DNA from: UBA2966 sp965242505
Lineage (GTDB): Bacteria; Pseudomonadota; Alphaproteobacteria; UBA2966
Direction of reading: 5' to 3'
Assembly (NCBI GenBank): GCA_965242505.1
Contig: OZ251449.1
Coordinates: 1,488,001-1,552,000, forward strand
DNA length: 64,000 nt
Below, piece after piece: positions 33,334-42,335 of this stretch. The position numbers and the translations under genes were made by a program. Every line of letters starts with the position of its first letter. The stretch's first letter is position 1. The notes under the pieces were generated by a model, which ran no database searches, was not told the DNA's origin, and was given only the letters and a program-made list of their open reading frames with translations.

Positions 33334-35669
33334 TGAGCGCTCAACGATACACCGCCTCGAAGGCCCCGACGCAAAATGGAACGGGATGGATCATGAGCTT
33401 CCGTCACCCCCTGCGCCTGGACGCGCGCGGCAAGCAGGGTCGCAAGGTTCGGCGCGGGCTCGGAACCGCAGACGAGACGCAAGCGCAGACGCTGGTGGAC
33501 CGAATGAACGAACTGCTCGGGGACTCGAGCTGGCACAGCGTCGGGAAACGAGGCGAGGCCGAACGCCATTTCCCTCCTATCGTCGTGCGCGCCTTCTATG
33601 ACGGCATCGAATCGCCCTCCCACGATTCCCGTGGCATCAGAGACGCTGAATTGCCGCTTCCCACAGCCGACGAGGGCTACGCACACGTCATGATGGTCGG
33701 CGCGACCGGGGCCGGGAAGACCTCGCTCCTGCGGCAACTGATCGGCTCTCACCCGAAAAGCGACCGCTTTCCGTCAACATCGACGTCCCGCACGACGATC
33801 TCCGACATCGAGGTCATTACCTCCGACGAACCGACCTTCCGCGCCGTCGTGACCTTCTTCAACGAGCAGACGATTTACACGTACGTCCATGAGTGCGTCG
33901 CTGCCGCCTGCGCCGCGCTCTGGAACGATCTTCCTGACGAAAAGTTGGCGGAACTGCTTCTGACGCATCGAGATCTGCGGTTTCGTCTCGGCTATATCAT
34001 CGGTTCATGGAAGCGGGTCGGAACGGACACCGAGGAGGTCGACGACGGCTGGGACTACGACGAAGGCGAGACCGATGCGGAATTTCTCGATGAAGAGGAC
34101 GACAGTGCGCTACCAGCGGCCGAGGTCGATCGGATGCAGGAGAAACTCCGTTCTTTCCTGGAACGGATTCGCGCTCTCGCCAGTGAAGGAAAACAGCGAC
34201 TCCAGGCTGATCTGAATGCCGACCTCGGTACGCTGGGCCAAGTCGACAAGGAAGCCGCACGGGATCGGTTCGAGGAGACCGTCCAGTCGTTCCCCGATTT
34301 CGACGATCTCGTCAGCGACATCATGGACGAGATCAGGTGCCGCTTCCGCGTTCACTCCGCCGGCACGCTGCACACGCATCCTGGAGGCTGGCTGAAATCC
34401 TGGCGCTACGAAACCAAGGACCGCGGGGAGTTCGTCCGCGCCGTGCGCCGCTTTTCGTCGAACTACGCGGCGGCGTTCGGGACGCTTCTGACGCCCCTCG
34501 TGGATGGCATCCGAATTCGGGGGCAGCTCTTTCCCACGTTCACGGACCGTCGCCCGAAGCTCGTGCTTCTCGATGGCGAGGGTCTAGGTCACGTCGAGGA
34601 CCCGGCAGCGGGCGTAGCCTCGCGCATCGCCAAACGGTTCAATGCCATGGACGTCATCCTGCTGGTCGATACGGCCAAGACCCCGATGTTGGAGGCTCCG
34701 ACATCCGTTCTCCGCGCTATCGCCGCCAGCGGCCACCAAGAGAGGCTTGCCATCTCGTTCACGCACTTCGACCTGACAAGCGGGCAAGACAGCCAGCCGG
34801 ACTTCGAGTCACGGCGCAAACACGTCCTGTCTTCGGTCAACCAAAAGCTCGCCAGCCTGAAAAAGGTGGTCGGGCAACCGGCCGTCCGCGCCATGGAGCG
34901 CGACCTAGACAATCGGTGTTTCATGTTGGGTCACTTGGACCGCCCTCTGACCGAGAAGCATAGGGGTCCGGTCGAGCAGATGCGCCAGCTTCTCGACTTT
35001 TGCGAATCCGCGATCGAGAAACCGGAATCCGTGGAGGTTCACCCCGTCTATGACGCAGCGAACCTCATTCTCGCCATTCAGGGCGCGACCAAAGACTTCC
35101 ACGGCCGCTGGAACGTTCTCTTGGGATTTGATCCTTCAGACAACATCAGGACTGCCCACTGGGCGGAGGTGAAGGCTCTGAACCGTCGAGTCGTCCTCAA
35201 GATGGACAACCGCGAATACAACTATCTAAAGCCGGTTGCCGATCTCGTCGCGCGCCTGTCGGAAGAAATCACCAAGTTTCTGAAGAGGCCGATCCGGTGG
35301 GAACCCGGGTCTCCCACGGATGACAAAGCCGAGGAAGCAGCGCTATCGCGTGTCCAACGAGCGGTTTTTTCGCGTCTTCACGAGTTTGTTGAGGAGAGGC
35401 TTCTAGATATTCCCCAGAAAAAATGGACAGAGGCATTCAAATACAAAGGGCGCGGATCAACACGCAACCGCGCCAATGCGATCCGGACGATCTACGATGC
35501 CTCCGCGCCAATTCCCGGACCGGCGCACGATTCCCGCTCGGAAGAGTTCCTTCGCGATGTCCGTTTGCTTGTCCACAAGGCCATCGGCGAGGGTGGCGGT
35601 AGGCTGACCAGCGATCTGCTCGGCGAGCTCGCGCCTCCCAACGCAGGCGAGGAAGAGGATGGCCTGTAG
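33333..35669 (+). CDS. large P-loop NTPase with integrase-like N-terminal arm
   Basis: 778 aa. Residues about 15-70 (GWIMSFRHPLRLDARGKQG, KVRRGLGTADETQAQTLVDR, MNELLGD) resemble the arm-type DNA-binding segment of tyrosine integrases. A Walker A motif GATGAGKTSLL is at about 123, followed by FPSTSTSRTTISDIEV, which resembles a switch-I/G2 region; LVLLDGEGLGH at about 412 is a Walker B/G3-like site and AISFTHFDL at about 475 could replace the G4 motif. A strongly acidic stretch (about 231-262) precedes a helical, coiled-coil-like region. The C-terminal 300 residues are helical and unrecognised. It is probably a GTPase-like or STAND-like NTPase of an accessory system. The base composition is visibly poorer in G/C than its neighbours, suggesting transfer. 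Confidence 0.75.
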   Translation: MSAQRYTASKAPTQNGTGWIMSFRHPLRLDARGKQGRKVRRGLGTADETQAQTLVDRMNELLGDSSWHSVGKRGEAERHFPPIVVRAFYDGIESPSHDSRGIRDAELPLPTADEGYAHVMMVGATGAGKTSLLRQLIGSHPKSDRFPSTSTSRTTISDIEVITSDEPTFRAVVTFFNEQTIYTYVHECVAAACAALWNDLPDEKLAELLLTHRDLRFRLGYIIGSWKRVGTDTEEVDDGWDYDEGETDAEFLDEEDDSALPAAEVDRMQEKLRSFLERIRALASEGKQRLQADLNADLGTLGQVDKEAARDRFEETVQSFPDFDDLVSDIMDEIRCRFRVHSAGTLHTHPGGWLKSWRYETKDRGEFVRAVRRFSSNYAAAFGTLLTPLVDGIRIRGQLFPTFTDRRPKLVLLDGEGLGHVEDPAAGVASRIAKRFNAMDVILLVDTAKTPMLEAPTSVLRAIAASGHQERLAISFTHFDLTSGQDSQPDFESRRKHVLSSVNQKLASLKKVVGQPAVRAMERDLDNRCFMLGHLDRPLTEKHRGPVEQMRQLLDFCESAIEKPESVEVHPVYDAANLILAIQGATKDFHGRWNVLLGFDPSDNIRTAHWAEVKALNRRVVLKMDNREYNYLKPVADLVARLSEEITKFLKRPIRWEPGSPTDDKAEEAALSRVQRAVFSRLHEFVEERLLDIPQKKWTEAFKYKGRGSTRNRANAIRTIYDASAPIPGPAHDSRSEEFLRDVRLLVHKAIGEGGGRLTSDLLGELAPPNAGEEEDGL

Positions 35670-35933
35670 GGAGAGAACCCATCGACACTCCAAGTGGACA
35701 TCGCCCCACACAGGGTGAAGCACGGACCGTCATGCGACCCGTTCACACCGCCCAGCGACCACGGCTGATCTCTCTGCCGCCGAAGATCCCCACTCAATTG
35801 CCCGGCGCGGTCACCCGCGGCAGGAACCGCCCGACCTCTCTCCAAGCGAGGCCATCGTCCCGCATCCCGCCTCGCCGGCACCCTCAAGACCCACGGCACG
35901 ACACCTTCTCCTGACATATCGTCCCCGATTCCG

Positions 35934-35962
35934 TGGACAACGACATCCTCCGCTGGTAAATA
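35934..35962 (+). promoter_or_regulatory. sigma70-type promoter of the small-protein/Fic operon
   Basis: TGGACA (35934-35939), 17 bp, TAAATA (35957-35962), 47 bases before ATG 36009. It shows that the Fic operon is transcribed separately from the NTPase gene. The rest of the 339-base gap 35670-36008 holds no gene or hairpin that I can recognise. Confidence 0.55.
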
Positions 35963-36008
35963 TGGTCCTGTGGGATAGAAGCACAACGCCGACGGAGGAG
36001 AGACGGGA

Positions 36009-36230
36009 ATGGCGGAACGCAAGGCGGCCCTCGGTCGCGCGCCCGACCGGCCCGAGTTGCGGGCGCTCCTGGAACGCGCCAAATCGGTCACGTTGACGGA
36101 CGAGGAGCTGCTGGAGCAGCGCGCGAGCTTCATCTACGGCAACGCCCCCGCGGATTCGCAAATCACGAAGGAATCCGCCCGGAAGGCCGTCCGTCGGATT
36201 CGGCTCGGCCCGATTCGCCGCAACGCATAA
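36009..36230 (+). CDS. small protein upstream of Fic, possible antitoxin
   Basis: 73 aa, helical and Arg/Glu/Leu-rich, with LTDEELLEQRASFIYGNAP and QITKESARKAVRRIR. Small proteins with a similar EQR.SF.YGN / ITRE pattern precede toxin-like genes in many bacteria (recalled, not checked). It lacks the S/TxxxE(G/N) inhibitory helix motif of class I Fic antitoxins in any obvious form. GGAGGAG is eight bases before the ATG. Its TAA overlaps the position where the Fic reading frame begins. An antitoxin role is inferred from size and order. Confidence 0.7.
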   Translation: MAERKAALGRAPDRPELRALLERAKSVTLTDEELLEQRASFIYGNAPADSQITKESARKAVRRIRLGPIRRNA

Positions 36231-36259
36231 ATTCCGGCGCGGAACGCGCGGAGCCGATC

Positions 36260-36859
36260 GTGTTCGTCCTTGAAGAGGAGAACCGAGACCTCTTCCATCG
36301 GGTGCAGGAGCGGAATCTGGGGCGGCAATACGAGCTTCTGGAAGACTGCATCGAAATCGGTCTTGCGAAAGGGCCGGCCTCCTTCGACAAGTACCTGCTT
36401 TGGGCGTTGAACCACGTCGCGGTCGCGAACATCTCGCAGTTCGGTGGGCGGTTCCGCAGGGAACCGATTTATGTCGGCGGCCACAAACCTCCCCACTTCC
36501 ATGACGTCGACGACTGGGTGGATCGTTTCGTTTCGACAGTTCAGGAGAACTGGTTCATATGGAACGGAACGGAGCTGGCCGCCTACGGACTCTGGAGGCT
36601 GAACTGGATACATCCGTTCGTGGAAGGCAACGGGCGAACCGCACGCGCCGCGTGCTATTTTCTTCTCTGTGTGCGATCGGGCCTTCTGCTACCCGGAAAG
36701 AAGACCGTTCCGGAGCGCATCAGGGAAAACAGAAAAGGATACGAGGCGGCTCTCCTCGCGGCCGACCGGGCATGGGATCACGGTCATCTCGACTTCAGAC
36801 AGATGGAAAGCTATCTCGCCGGGCTGCTTCAGGCGCAGCTCGAGGGTGCCGGCATGTAA
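36260..36859 (+). CDS. Fic/DOC family protein (predicted AMP-transferase)
   Basis: At least 199 aa. The Fic motif HPFVEGNGRTARAACYF lies at about residue 117, preceded by the flap region (REPIYVGGHKPPHF) and NHVAVANISQFGGRFR. The catalytic His and both Gly/Asn/Arg residues are intact, so it should transfer AMP (or another nucleotide part) to a protein hydroxyl. The frame extends upstream of GTG 36260 through PIVFVLEEENRDLF-like residues to an ATA at 36227, which overlaps the upstream TAA as ATAA; the family usually includes these residues, so the true start may be this non-standard codon. It forms an operon with the 73-aa gene. Confidence 0.85.
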   Translation: MFVLEEENRDLFHRVQERNLGRQYELLEDCIEIGLAKGPASFDKYLLWALNHVAVANISQFGGRFRREPIYVGGHKPPHFHDVDDWVDRFVSTVQENWFIWNGTELAAYGLWRLNWIHPFVEGNGRTARAACYFLLCVRSGLLLPGKKTVPERIRENRKGYEAALLAADRAWDHGHLDFRQMESYLAGLLQAQLEGAGM

Positions 36860-36902
36860 CGCCCTCCCGGGTCGGAACGGTTCGGGCGTTCCACTCGGCT
36901 CA

Positions 36903-37783
36903 TCAATTCGAGGAAACTCCCGACGCCCTTTCGGCGACCTTCACGAACGCCGAGAAGTCCTCCGCGCCCATGCCCGCCGCCATCCCATGCTGGCCGCCTG
37001 CTTGGCGGCGGCGCCGGCCGGCATACTGACGCCCAGGCTGTCGGCGAAGACCAGCGTCAGTCCCATGTCCTTGTTCATGTTGGCGAGCGAGAAGCGGGCC
37101 GCGAAGTCCCGCGCCTTGATCGTCGGCGCCTTGCTGTCGAGGAAAAAGTTCTGTCCGCCGCCATAGGAAATGGCGGTGACCATGTCGTCGAAGTCGAGGC
37201 CCGCTTTCGCGCCGAGCGCGATCATCTCGGAGACGCCCTGGGCGATGGTGGCGGTCATCATGTTGTGGCAGAGCTTCATCGCCATGGCCTGGCCGACGTC
37301 CCCCATGCGGATGATGTTCTTCCCCATGCATCGGAGGACGGGCATCGCCTTCTCGCAGGTTTCCGGGGCGCCGCCCAAGTAGATGCCGAGCTCGCCGGCG
37401 ACCGCCGCCGGCTGGCTCAGGACCACGGGCGCCTCCATCAGGTCGCCGCCGGCCGCGCGCGCGGCCTCGGCCATCTCGACGCAGACGCCGGGCGTGACGG
37501 TGCTCATGACGACGACGATCCCCCCCGGCCGCAGCTCTTCGAGCAGGCCGTTCTCGCCCGCGATCACCTCACGTACCTGCCGGTCGTTCACGACCATGAG
37601 GACGATGACCTCGGAGTCGGAGGCGACGTCCGCCGGCCGTTGCTTGATCGACGCCCCGTCTTCCTGTAGCCGCCGCAGCGGTTCGACGTCGACGTCGTAG
37701 ACGGAGAGCTCGTGCCCCTTACCGACGATGTTGCGGGCCATGTGCTCGCCCATGGTTCCGCAGCCGACGAATCCGACGCGCAT
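36903..37783 (-). pseudogene. 3-hydroxyisobutyrate dehydrogenase family, C-terminal frameshift
   Basis: The N-terminus VGFVGCGTMGEHMARNIVG binds NAD(P); the substrate loop APVVLSQPAAVAG and the catalytic-Lys segment QAMAMKLCHNMMTA are intact. Near 36985 the frame breaks: the minus strand reads AGCATGGGATGGCGGCG where one more base would give Ser-Met-Gly-Met-Ala-Ala and join the other frame's GMGAEDFSAFVKVAERASG, ending at 36903. Restoring one base gives 293 aa, the usual length. Uncorrected, the protein is 280 aa with a wrong tail. A true one-base deletion or a sequencing error are equally possible. It lies 93 bases after the aminotransferase gene and would suit beta-aminoisobutyrate or valine breakdown. 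Confidence 0.8.
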
Positions 37784-37876
37784 GTTCTGTCTCCTTCCTG
37801 TTCCCCGTTGATCGGACTGCCGCCGCGCCGGCCCCGGACTCCGGCGCCGAAGTTCGATGAAGTCCCGGGCGGCGCG

Positions 37877-39274
37877 CTACGAGGCCAGCCTGACGCCCTC
37901 TCCCGCCAGCATCCGTTCGGTGTCTTCGAGCGCCCTGGCGAAGCGGTCCATCATGTCGTCGATCTGCGATTCCGTGATGATGAGCGGCGGGCAGAACGCG
38001 ACCGAGTCGCCCGCCGGCAGGGCCCGCGTGATGAGACCGTGTTCGTAGGCGCGGGCGTTGGCGAACGCCGCCACCTTGAGCGACGGATCGAAAGGCTCCC
38101 TGGTCTTCTTGTCGGCCACGAACTCGATGGCGCCGATCAGACCGACGCCGCGCGCCTCGCCGACCAGCGGATGATCCTCGAAAGCCCTCAGCCTCTCGAG
38201 GAAACGGGGCGCGACGGCCGCCGCGTGGGCGAAGGTGTCCCGCTCCTCGTAGATCTTCTGCGTTTCCAGGGCGACGGCCGCGCAGGCGGGGTGTCCGGTA
38301 TAGGTGAAGCCGTGCCCGAACAGCCCGACCTCCGAGCTCCCCTGGCGCAGGCCCTGATAGATCTTCTCGTTGAACATCGTCGCGGCGATGGGCAGATACC
38401 CCGCCGAGATCGCCTTGGCCATGGTCACCATGTCGGGGTCGAGGCCATAGGTCTGCGATCCCCACATGTTGCCGGTGCGTCCGAACCCGCAGATCACCTC
38501 GTCGGCGATGAAGAGGACGTCGTACTTCCTCAGGACCGGTCGCACCTTGTCGAAGTAGGTGGCGGGCGGCGGGATGACGCCGCCGGCGCCCATCACGGGC
38601 TCGGCGATGAACGCCGCCACGGTCTCCGGTCCTTCCTCCAGAATCCGTTTCTCCAGATTGCCCGCCATGCGCGTAGCGAACGCCTCCTCCGACTCCCCAT
38701 CCTCGCCGTAACGGTAGTAGTGCGGACAGTCCGTCTGCATGAGGTTGGGAATGGGCACGTCGAAGCCCGTCTGCACCGCCTTAAGTCCGGTGAGACTCGA
38801 CGACGCCACGGTGACGCCGTGATAGCCGCCGCGCCGTGAAATGATCTTCTTCTTTTCCGGCTTGCCGATCGCGTTGTGGTAGTACCAGACGATCTTGATC
38901 GCGGTATCCACGGCCTCCGACCCCGAGCAGGTGAAGAATATCTTCGACATGGGCGCCGGGGCGTTCTGGACGATCCGCTCGGCGAGCTCGATGACGGGGC
39001 CCGTCGAGCGGTGGGAGAACGTGTGGTAGACGGGCAGCTCCGTCAGCTGCGCCGCCGCGGCCTTGACGAGGCGCTCCTCCGAGAACCCCAGCGAGGCGTA
39101 CCAGAGGCCGGCCAGGCCCTCTATGTATTTCTTGCCGTCGTCGTCGTAGACGTAGATGCCGTCGCCGCGCTGGATGATCTGCGGGCCCGCCTCCTCGTGC
39201 GCCGAAGGATTGGTGTAGGGATGCATGACATAGGCGATATCCTTGGTCGCCGGTGAATTCGGTCGAACGGCCAT
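37877..39274 (-). CDS. class III aminotransferase (omega-amino acid:pyruvate type)
   Basis: 465 aa. Landmarks: KYIEGLAGLWYASLGFSEER, FTCSGSEAVDTAIKIVWYYH, RGGYHGVTVASSSLTG, FIADEVICGFGRTG and DMVTMAKAISAGYLP with the PLP Lys at about residue 290; GHGFTYTGHPACAAVALE follows. It should transfer the amino group of an omega-amino acid (beta-alanine, beta-aminoisobutyrate, GABA, taurine) to pyruvate. GGGAG precedes ATG 39274. The 3-hydroxyisobutyrate dehydrogenase gene downstream suggests aminoisobutyrate/methylmalonate-semialdehyde metabolism (inference). Confidence 0.9.
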   Translation of the reverse strand: MAVRPNSPATKDIAYVMHPYTNPSAHEEAGPQIIQRGDGIYVYDDDGKKYIEGLAGLWYASLGFSEERLVKAAAAQLTELPVYHTFSHRSTGPVIELAERIVQNAPAPMSKIFFTCSGSEAVDTAIKIVWYYHNAIGKPEKKKIISRRGGYHGVTVASSSLTGLKAVQTGFDVPIPNLMQTDCPHYYRYGEDGESEEAFATRMAGNLEKRILEEGPETVAAFIAEPVMGAGGVIPPPATYFDKVRPVLRKYDVLFIADEVICGFGRTGNMWGSQTYGLDPDMVTMAKAISAGYLPIAATMFNEKIYQGLRQGSSEVGLFGHGFTYTGHPACAAVALETQKIYEERDTFAHAAAVAPRFLERLRAFEDHPLVGEARGVGLIGAIEFVADKKTREPFDPSLKVAAFANARAYEHGLITRALPAGDSVAFCPPLIITESQIDDMMDRFARALEDTERMLAGEGVRLAS

Positions 39275-39394
39275 GATCGGGACTCCCTGATTTGCCGTGG
39301 CGCGCGCCGGAACCGGGACGATGGGGCGTCGCCGCGCAAGATCGACGGAACGCTACAGAAAGCCCGGCCCCGGCGCAAGAAACGCCCCGGAAGG

Positions 39395-42070
39395 TTACCG
39401 CCTCCTGGCGCCGAAGCTGCCGACGACCTGATGGACTTCGTTGTTCGCGCCGCCGCCGACGATCCGCCACCAGCCGGCGGTTTCCTCGGGACCCTGCGTG
39501 TCGGTCGACGGACCGTAGAACCGGCCGCGATACTCGCCGCCGAAGCGGTAGAATTCGCCGACTTCCTCATTCCCGGCGCGTTGCGCGTCGCCCCACTTGC
39601 CGTCGGGGGAAACACCCACCTGGCCGCCGTAGGCGCCCTCCTGGTCGATATCGGTCGAATGGAGACTGACTTCCCCGATGTGGAAGTGGTCGGCGGGGAC
39701 CGTACGACGCCACACGTCGTCCACCAGAGCCTCGAAGTTGTCGATGTCGCCGGACATCGTGTTGCCGCCGGACTCCGCGTCCGCACCGAAAATGGCGGTG
39801 AGCGAGACATCGCCCCGCATCCGCAGCAGGCTCTCGGTCGGCTTCCTGATCGCGGCCATGACGGCGGGGTCGGTGGCGGAGCAGTCGCCGCCGCTGCAAT
39901 CCTGCAACACGCCTTGCGTTCCGGTCGTGATCATCGCCAAGGCCGTGGTCCGACCCCTGTAGGTGGCGGTGATGTTCACGGGACGCGCGCGCAGGCCGGC
40001 GATGCTCGTCGCTTCGGGGGTCTCGAAGCCGAAATGCAACGCTTGCAAACGGGCCGAAGCCGGCGTGTATGTGCGCGTCTCGCCATTCTCATCCGCCACC
40101 GAGGTCGCGTCCTCCAGCGTGTTGTCCATGAAGTTGAACAGGCCGTAGGCGGCGTATTGCAGATAGGTCGCGTCGGAGTCGGCGAGCCTCCCTGCCTGGT
40201 TCGACAGCCAGAGCTCGTAAACGCCGTCCGCCCCGGTCGTGTGCTCGGCGGAGAACTCGACGTCCGCCCTCCAGTAATGGGCGCCGTCGCCGTGGGGATC
40301 CGCCCCGTAGGCGTCCTTTCCGAGCTCGATCGTCAGGTCGTCATGGTTGCGTTCGGCCCATTGCCGAAGGACATCCCCGGTCATGCCGGCGTCGCCGGTC
40401 GGACGGCGCTCCGCGCGGTCGTTCCTCATGTCGTTGAAGGCGAGGCCCTGATCGTCCGCGCCGCCAAGCTTCACCGTGACGCCGCCGTCGCCGTCGAGCT
40501 CGATGGAGGTCACCGCGTCGGCGTCCGACAGCACGTAGGTCGGGTACTGATACCTGTCGAAGGTGCTCTTCTTCAACTCAGTGTCGATGTTCTCAGTGTC
40601 GATGTTCGCGTACACTCTGATGGCGCCCGCGGAAGCATCGGCCTCGGCGTCGCGGTCGCCGTCGACGCTGCGCGGCCCGGCCATGTGCACCTCACCGGTG
40701 TCGCCGCGCACGGTCACCGTGTACATGGGCAGTTCGCCGGTGATCCTGGAAAGCATGTCGCCTTCGTCGTGGTCGTTGGCGAGCATCTCGATGATCAGCG
40801 CGTCGTCGTTGCGCGCGCCGTGCGAACCGGCCCCGGTGATGCCCATACGGCGCGCGGTCATGGTCAGACCGGCCGTGGCCATCGGGGCCGCTGCTTCCGC
40901 GACCTCGCCGCCCGTCGCCGTCGGCGCAAGCCTGCCCGTTTCGCCGTGGAAGACGGTCGCCAGCGACCTGATCCTCGTGCCTTCCGTGACGGTAATGGAG
41001 CCGTCGGCGGCGACGAGTACGCCGCACGTGTTCATGGTTCCCAAATCCATGTCGTCGGGGCAGGAGAACTCGAGATAGGTGTTTCGCGCCACCGTCTCGC
41101 CCTCGGCGAGCGTGAAGTCGTTGTCCTCACCTTCTTCGATGGCGCTCACCGGGGACGGGTTCATCACGGCCACGCGCGCGACGGTGGCGATGACCGTGCC
41201 GCTCACTTCGCCGTCTGCGGCCACGGAAACGACGCAATTCTCCGCCGCGTCATCGGCGCACCTGAAGTCGAAGACGCCGTACTTCGCCGTCTCGCCCGGC
41301 GCGATATCGTCCCTGTAGAAAGCCGTGGTGGCGAAACCGTCGGGAACCGCACCCACAGGCGTTACGACCATGCGGTCGGAGAGTGCGATCGTGGGCGCGG
41401 CGCCCGACGTCGAATAGCTCGCCTCGCCGTTCACGTCCACGACCACGACGCAGGCCTTGCCGCCGCTCGGGCACGCGAAATCGAAGCGCCCGTTACCCAT
41501 CTTCGAACCGGCGGCGATCGTCGTCTCGCTCCAGGGGCTCAGGCTCGACGCGGCGCCCGCCGGGCGGGCCAGGACCATGCGCGGCATCGTCACCGTGACC
41601 ACGCCGCCAGAGGCGGTCACCGTATCGCCGTCCACAACCACGAGGCAGTCCGCGCCGCCCGCGGCGCACATGAGGTCGGCCCCGCCCCGCATCGCCGTCT
41701 CGCCGGTCTTGACGGTGAACGAGCCGGTCGCCGATGCGGGAAGGCTGAAGCCGCGGGGCCGCTCCGGCGTCGCCGCCAAGTCCCAGACGAGCTTTCCGCC
41801 CGTGTGAGTGACGCTGTTGTTGACCTCGACGGTCACCGCGCAGTCCGCGCCGGCGGCCGGGCAGGTGAAATGGCGGCTGCCGCGGTGTATCGTCGTTCCC
41901 GCCTTGACGATGAACGATTGGGGAGCCTTCTTTTCGCTGGACGACCCGTTTGCTCCGTTTCCGTCCTCACCGTCCGAAACGGAGGTGCGACTGCTGCCGG
42001 AGCAGGCGCCGAGCGCCAGAAGCGTGACGCAGATGGCCGCCAGAAACAGCTTCGAACTCTTGGTTCTCAT
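39395..42070 (-). CDS. large modular surface lipoprotein, TbpB-like C-terminus
   Basis: 891 aa. A lipobox LLALGACSGS gives a lipidated Cys at about 23. Residues about 50-400 contain five similar modules of 55-70 aa, each with an opening like FIVKAGTTIHRGSRHFTC or FTVKTGETAMRGGADLMC, a Cys pair (TCPAAGADCAV, MCAAGGADCLV, ACPSGGKACVV, RCADDAAENCVV, SCPDDMDLG...CGV) and a short strand such as VVVDGDTVTASGG. The C-terminal part ends YRGRFYGPSTDTQG, GWWRIVGG and VVGSFGARR, matching the GxFYGP ... GSFGAKR end of TbpB/factor-H-binding-protein-like (Slam-dependent) barrels. It is likely exposed on the cell surface. GGGGAG precedes ATG 42070. No Slam gene is in the window. Confidence 0.75.
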   Translation of the reverse strand: MRTKSSKLFLAAICVTLLALGACSGSSRTSVSDGEDGNGANGSSSEKKAPQSFIVKAGTTIHRGSRHFTCPAAGADCAVTVEVNNSVTHTGGKLVWDLAATPERPRGFSLPASATGSFTVKTGETAMRGGADLMCAAGGADCLVVVDGDTVTASGGVVTVTMPRMVLARPAGAASSLSPWSETTIAAGSKMGNGRFDFACPSGGKACVVVVDVNGEASYSTSGAAPTIALSDRMVVTPVGAVPDGFATTAFYRDDIAPGETAKYGVFDFRCADDAAENCVVSVAADGEVSGTVIATVARVAVMNPSPVSAIEEGEDNDFTLAEGETVARNTYLEFSCPDDMDLGTMNTCGVLVAADGSITVTEGTRIRSLATVFHGETGRLAPTATGGEVAEAAAPMATAGLTMTARRMGITGAGSHGARNDDALIIEMLANDHDEGDMLSRITGELPMYTVTVRGDTGEVHMAGPRSVDGDRDAEADASAGAIRVYANIDTENIDTELKKSTFDRYQYPTYVLSDADAVTSIELDGDGGVTVKLGGADDQGLAFNDMRNDRAERRPTGDAGMTGDVLRQWAERNHDDLTIELGKDAYGADPHGDGAHYWRADVEFSAEHTTGADGVYELWLSNQAGRLADSDATYLQYAAYGLFNFMDNTLEDATSVADENGETRTYTPASARLQALHFGFETPEATSIAGLRARPVNITATYRGRTTALAMITTGTQGVLQDCSGGDCSATDPAVMAAIRKPTESLLRMRGDVSLTAIFGADAESGGNTMSGDIDNFEALVDDVWRRTVPADHFHIGEVSLHSTDIDQEGAYGGQVGVSPDGKWGDAQRAGNEEVGEFYRFGGEYRGRFYGPSTDTQGPEETAGWWRIVGGGANNEVHQVVGSFGARRR

Positions 42071-42271
42071 CGGTTATGTCTCCCCTGACACATGAAATCC
42101 ACTCCGAAGGCGCCGACCGAAATATCCATTCCCGCGTCCCCATCCACCACCAGGACGAGGGCGAAAGGCGGAAATCGCGGGCCGAAGGCCGCGGCCATCC
42201 CATACGGAGCTCTCATCCCCGGACGAGTCCGACGGATGAACGAGAACATGCGCTCGCGCAATTCGGCCTAC

Positions 42272-42335
42272 CCCGCATTTCTCATGGCGCTTGTCCACAA
42301 GCCTCATCCGGCGACGGGGGCGCCGCAGGGTCCGG
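42272..42335 (+). repeat. dispersed repeat, left-end fragment
   Basis: CCCGCATTTCTCATGGCGCT, TGTCCACAAGCCTCATCCGG and CGACGGGGGCGCCGCAGGG equal the left third of the complete element, and the next base begins a truncated monooxygenase gene. The 200 bases between the lipoprotein start and this fragment hold nothing recognisable. Confidence 0.8.

Noticed and set aside
35492..36133. 213-codon minus-strand frame across the NTPase-Fic gap
   Set aside because: Ser/Arg/Pro-rich, no motif, and it crosses the end of the NTPase gene and a good plus-strand promoter.
39431..42088. 885-codon plus-strand frame opposite the surface lipoprotein
   Set aside because: The minus-strand frame has a lipobox, modules and a TbpB-like end; the plus-strand frame has none.
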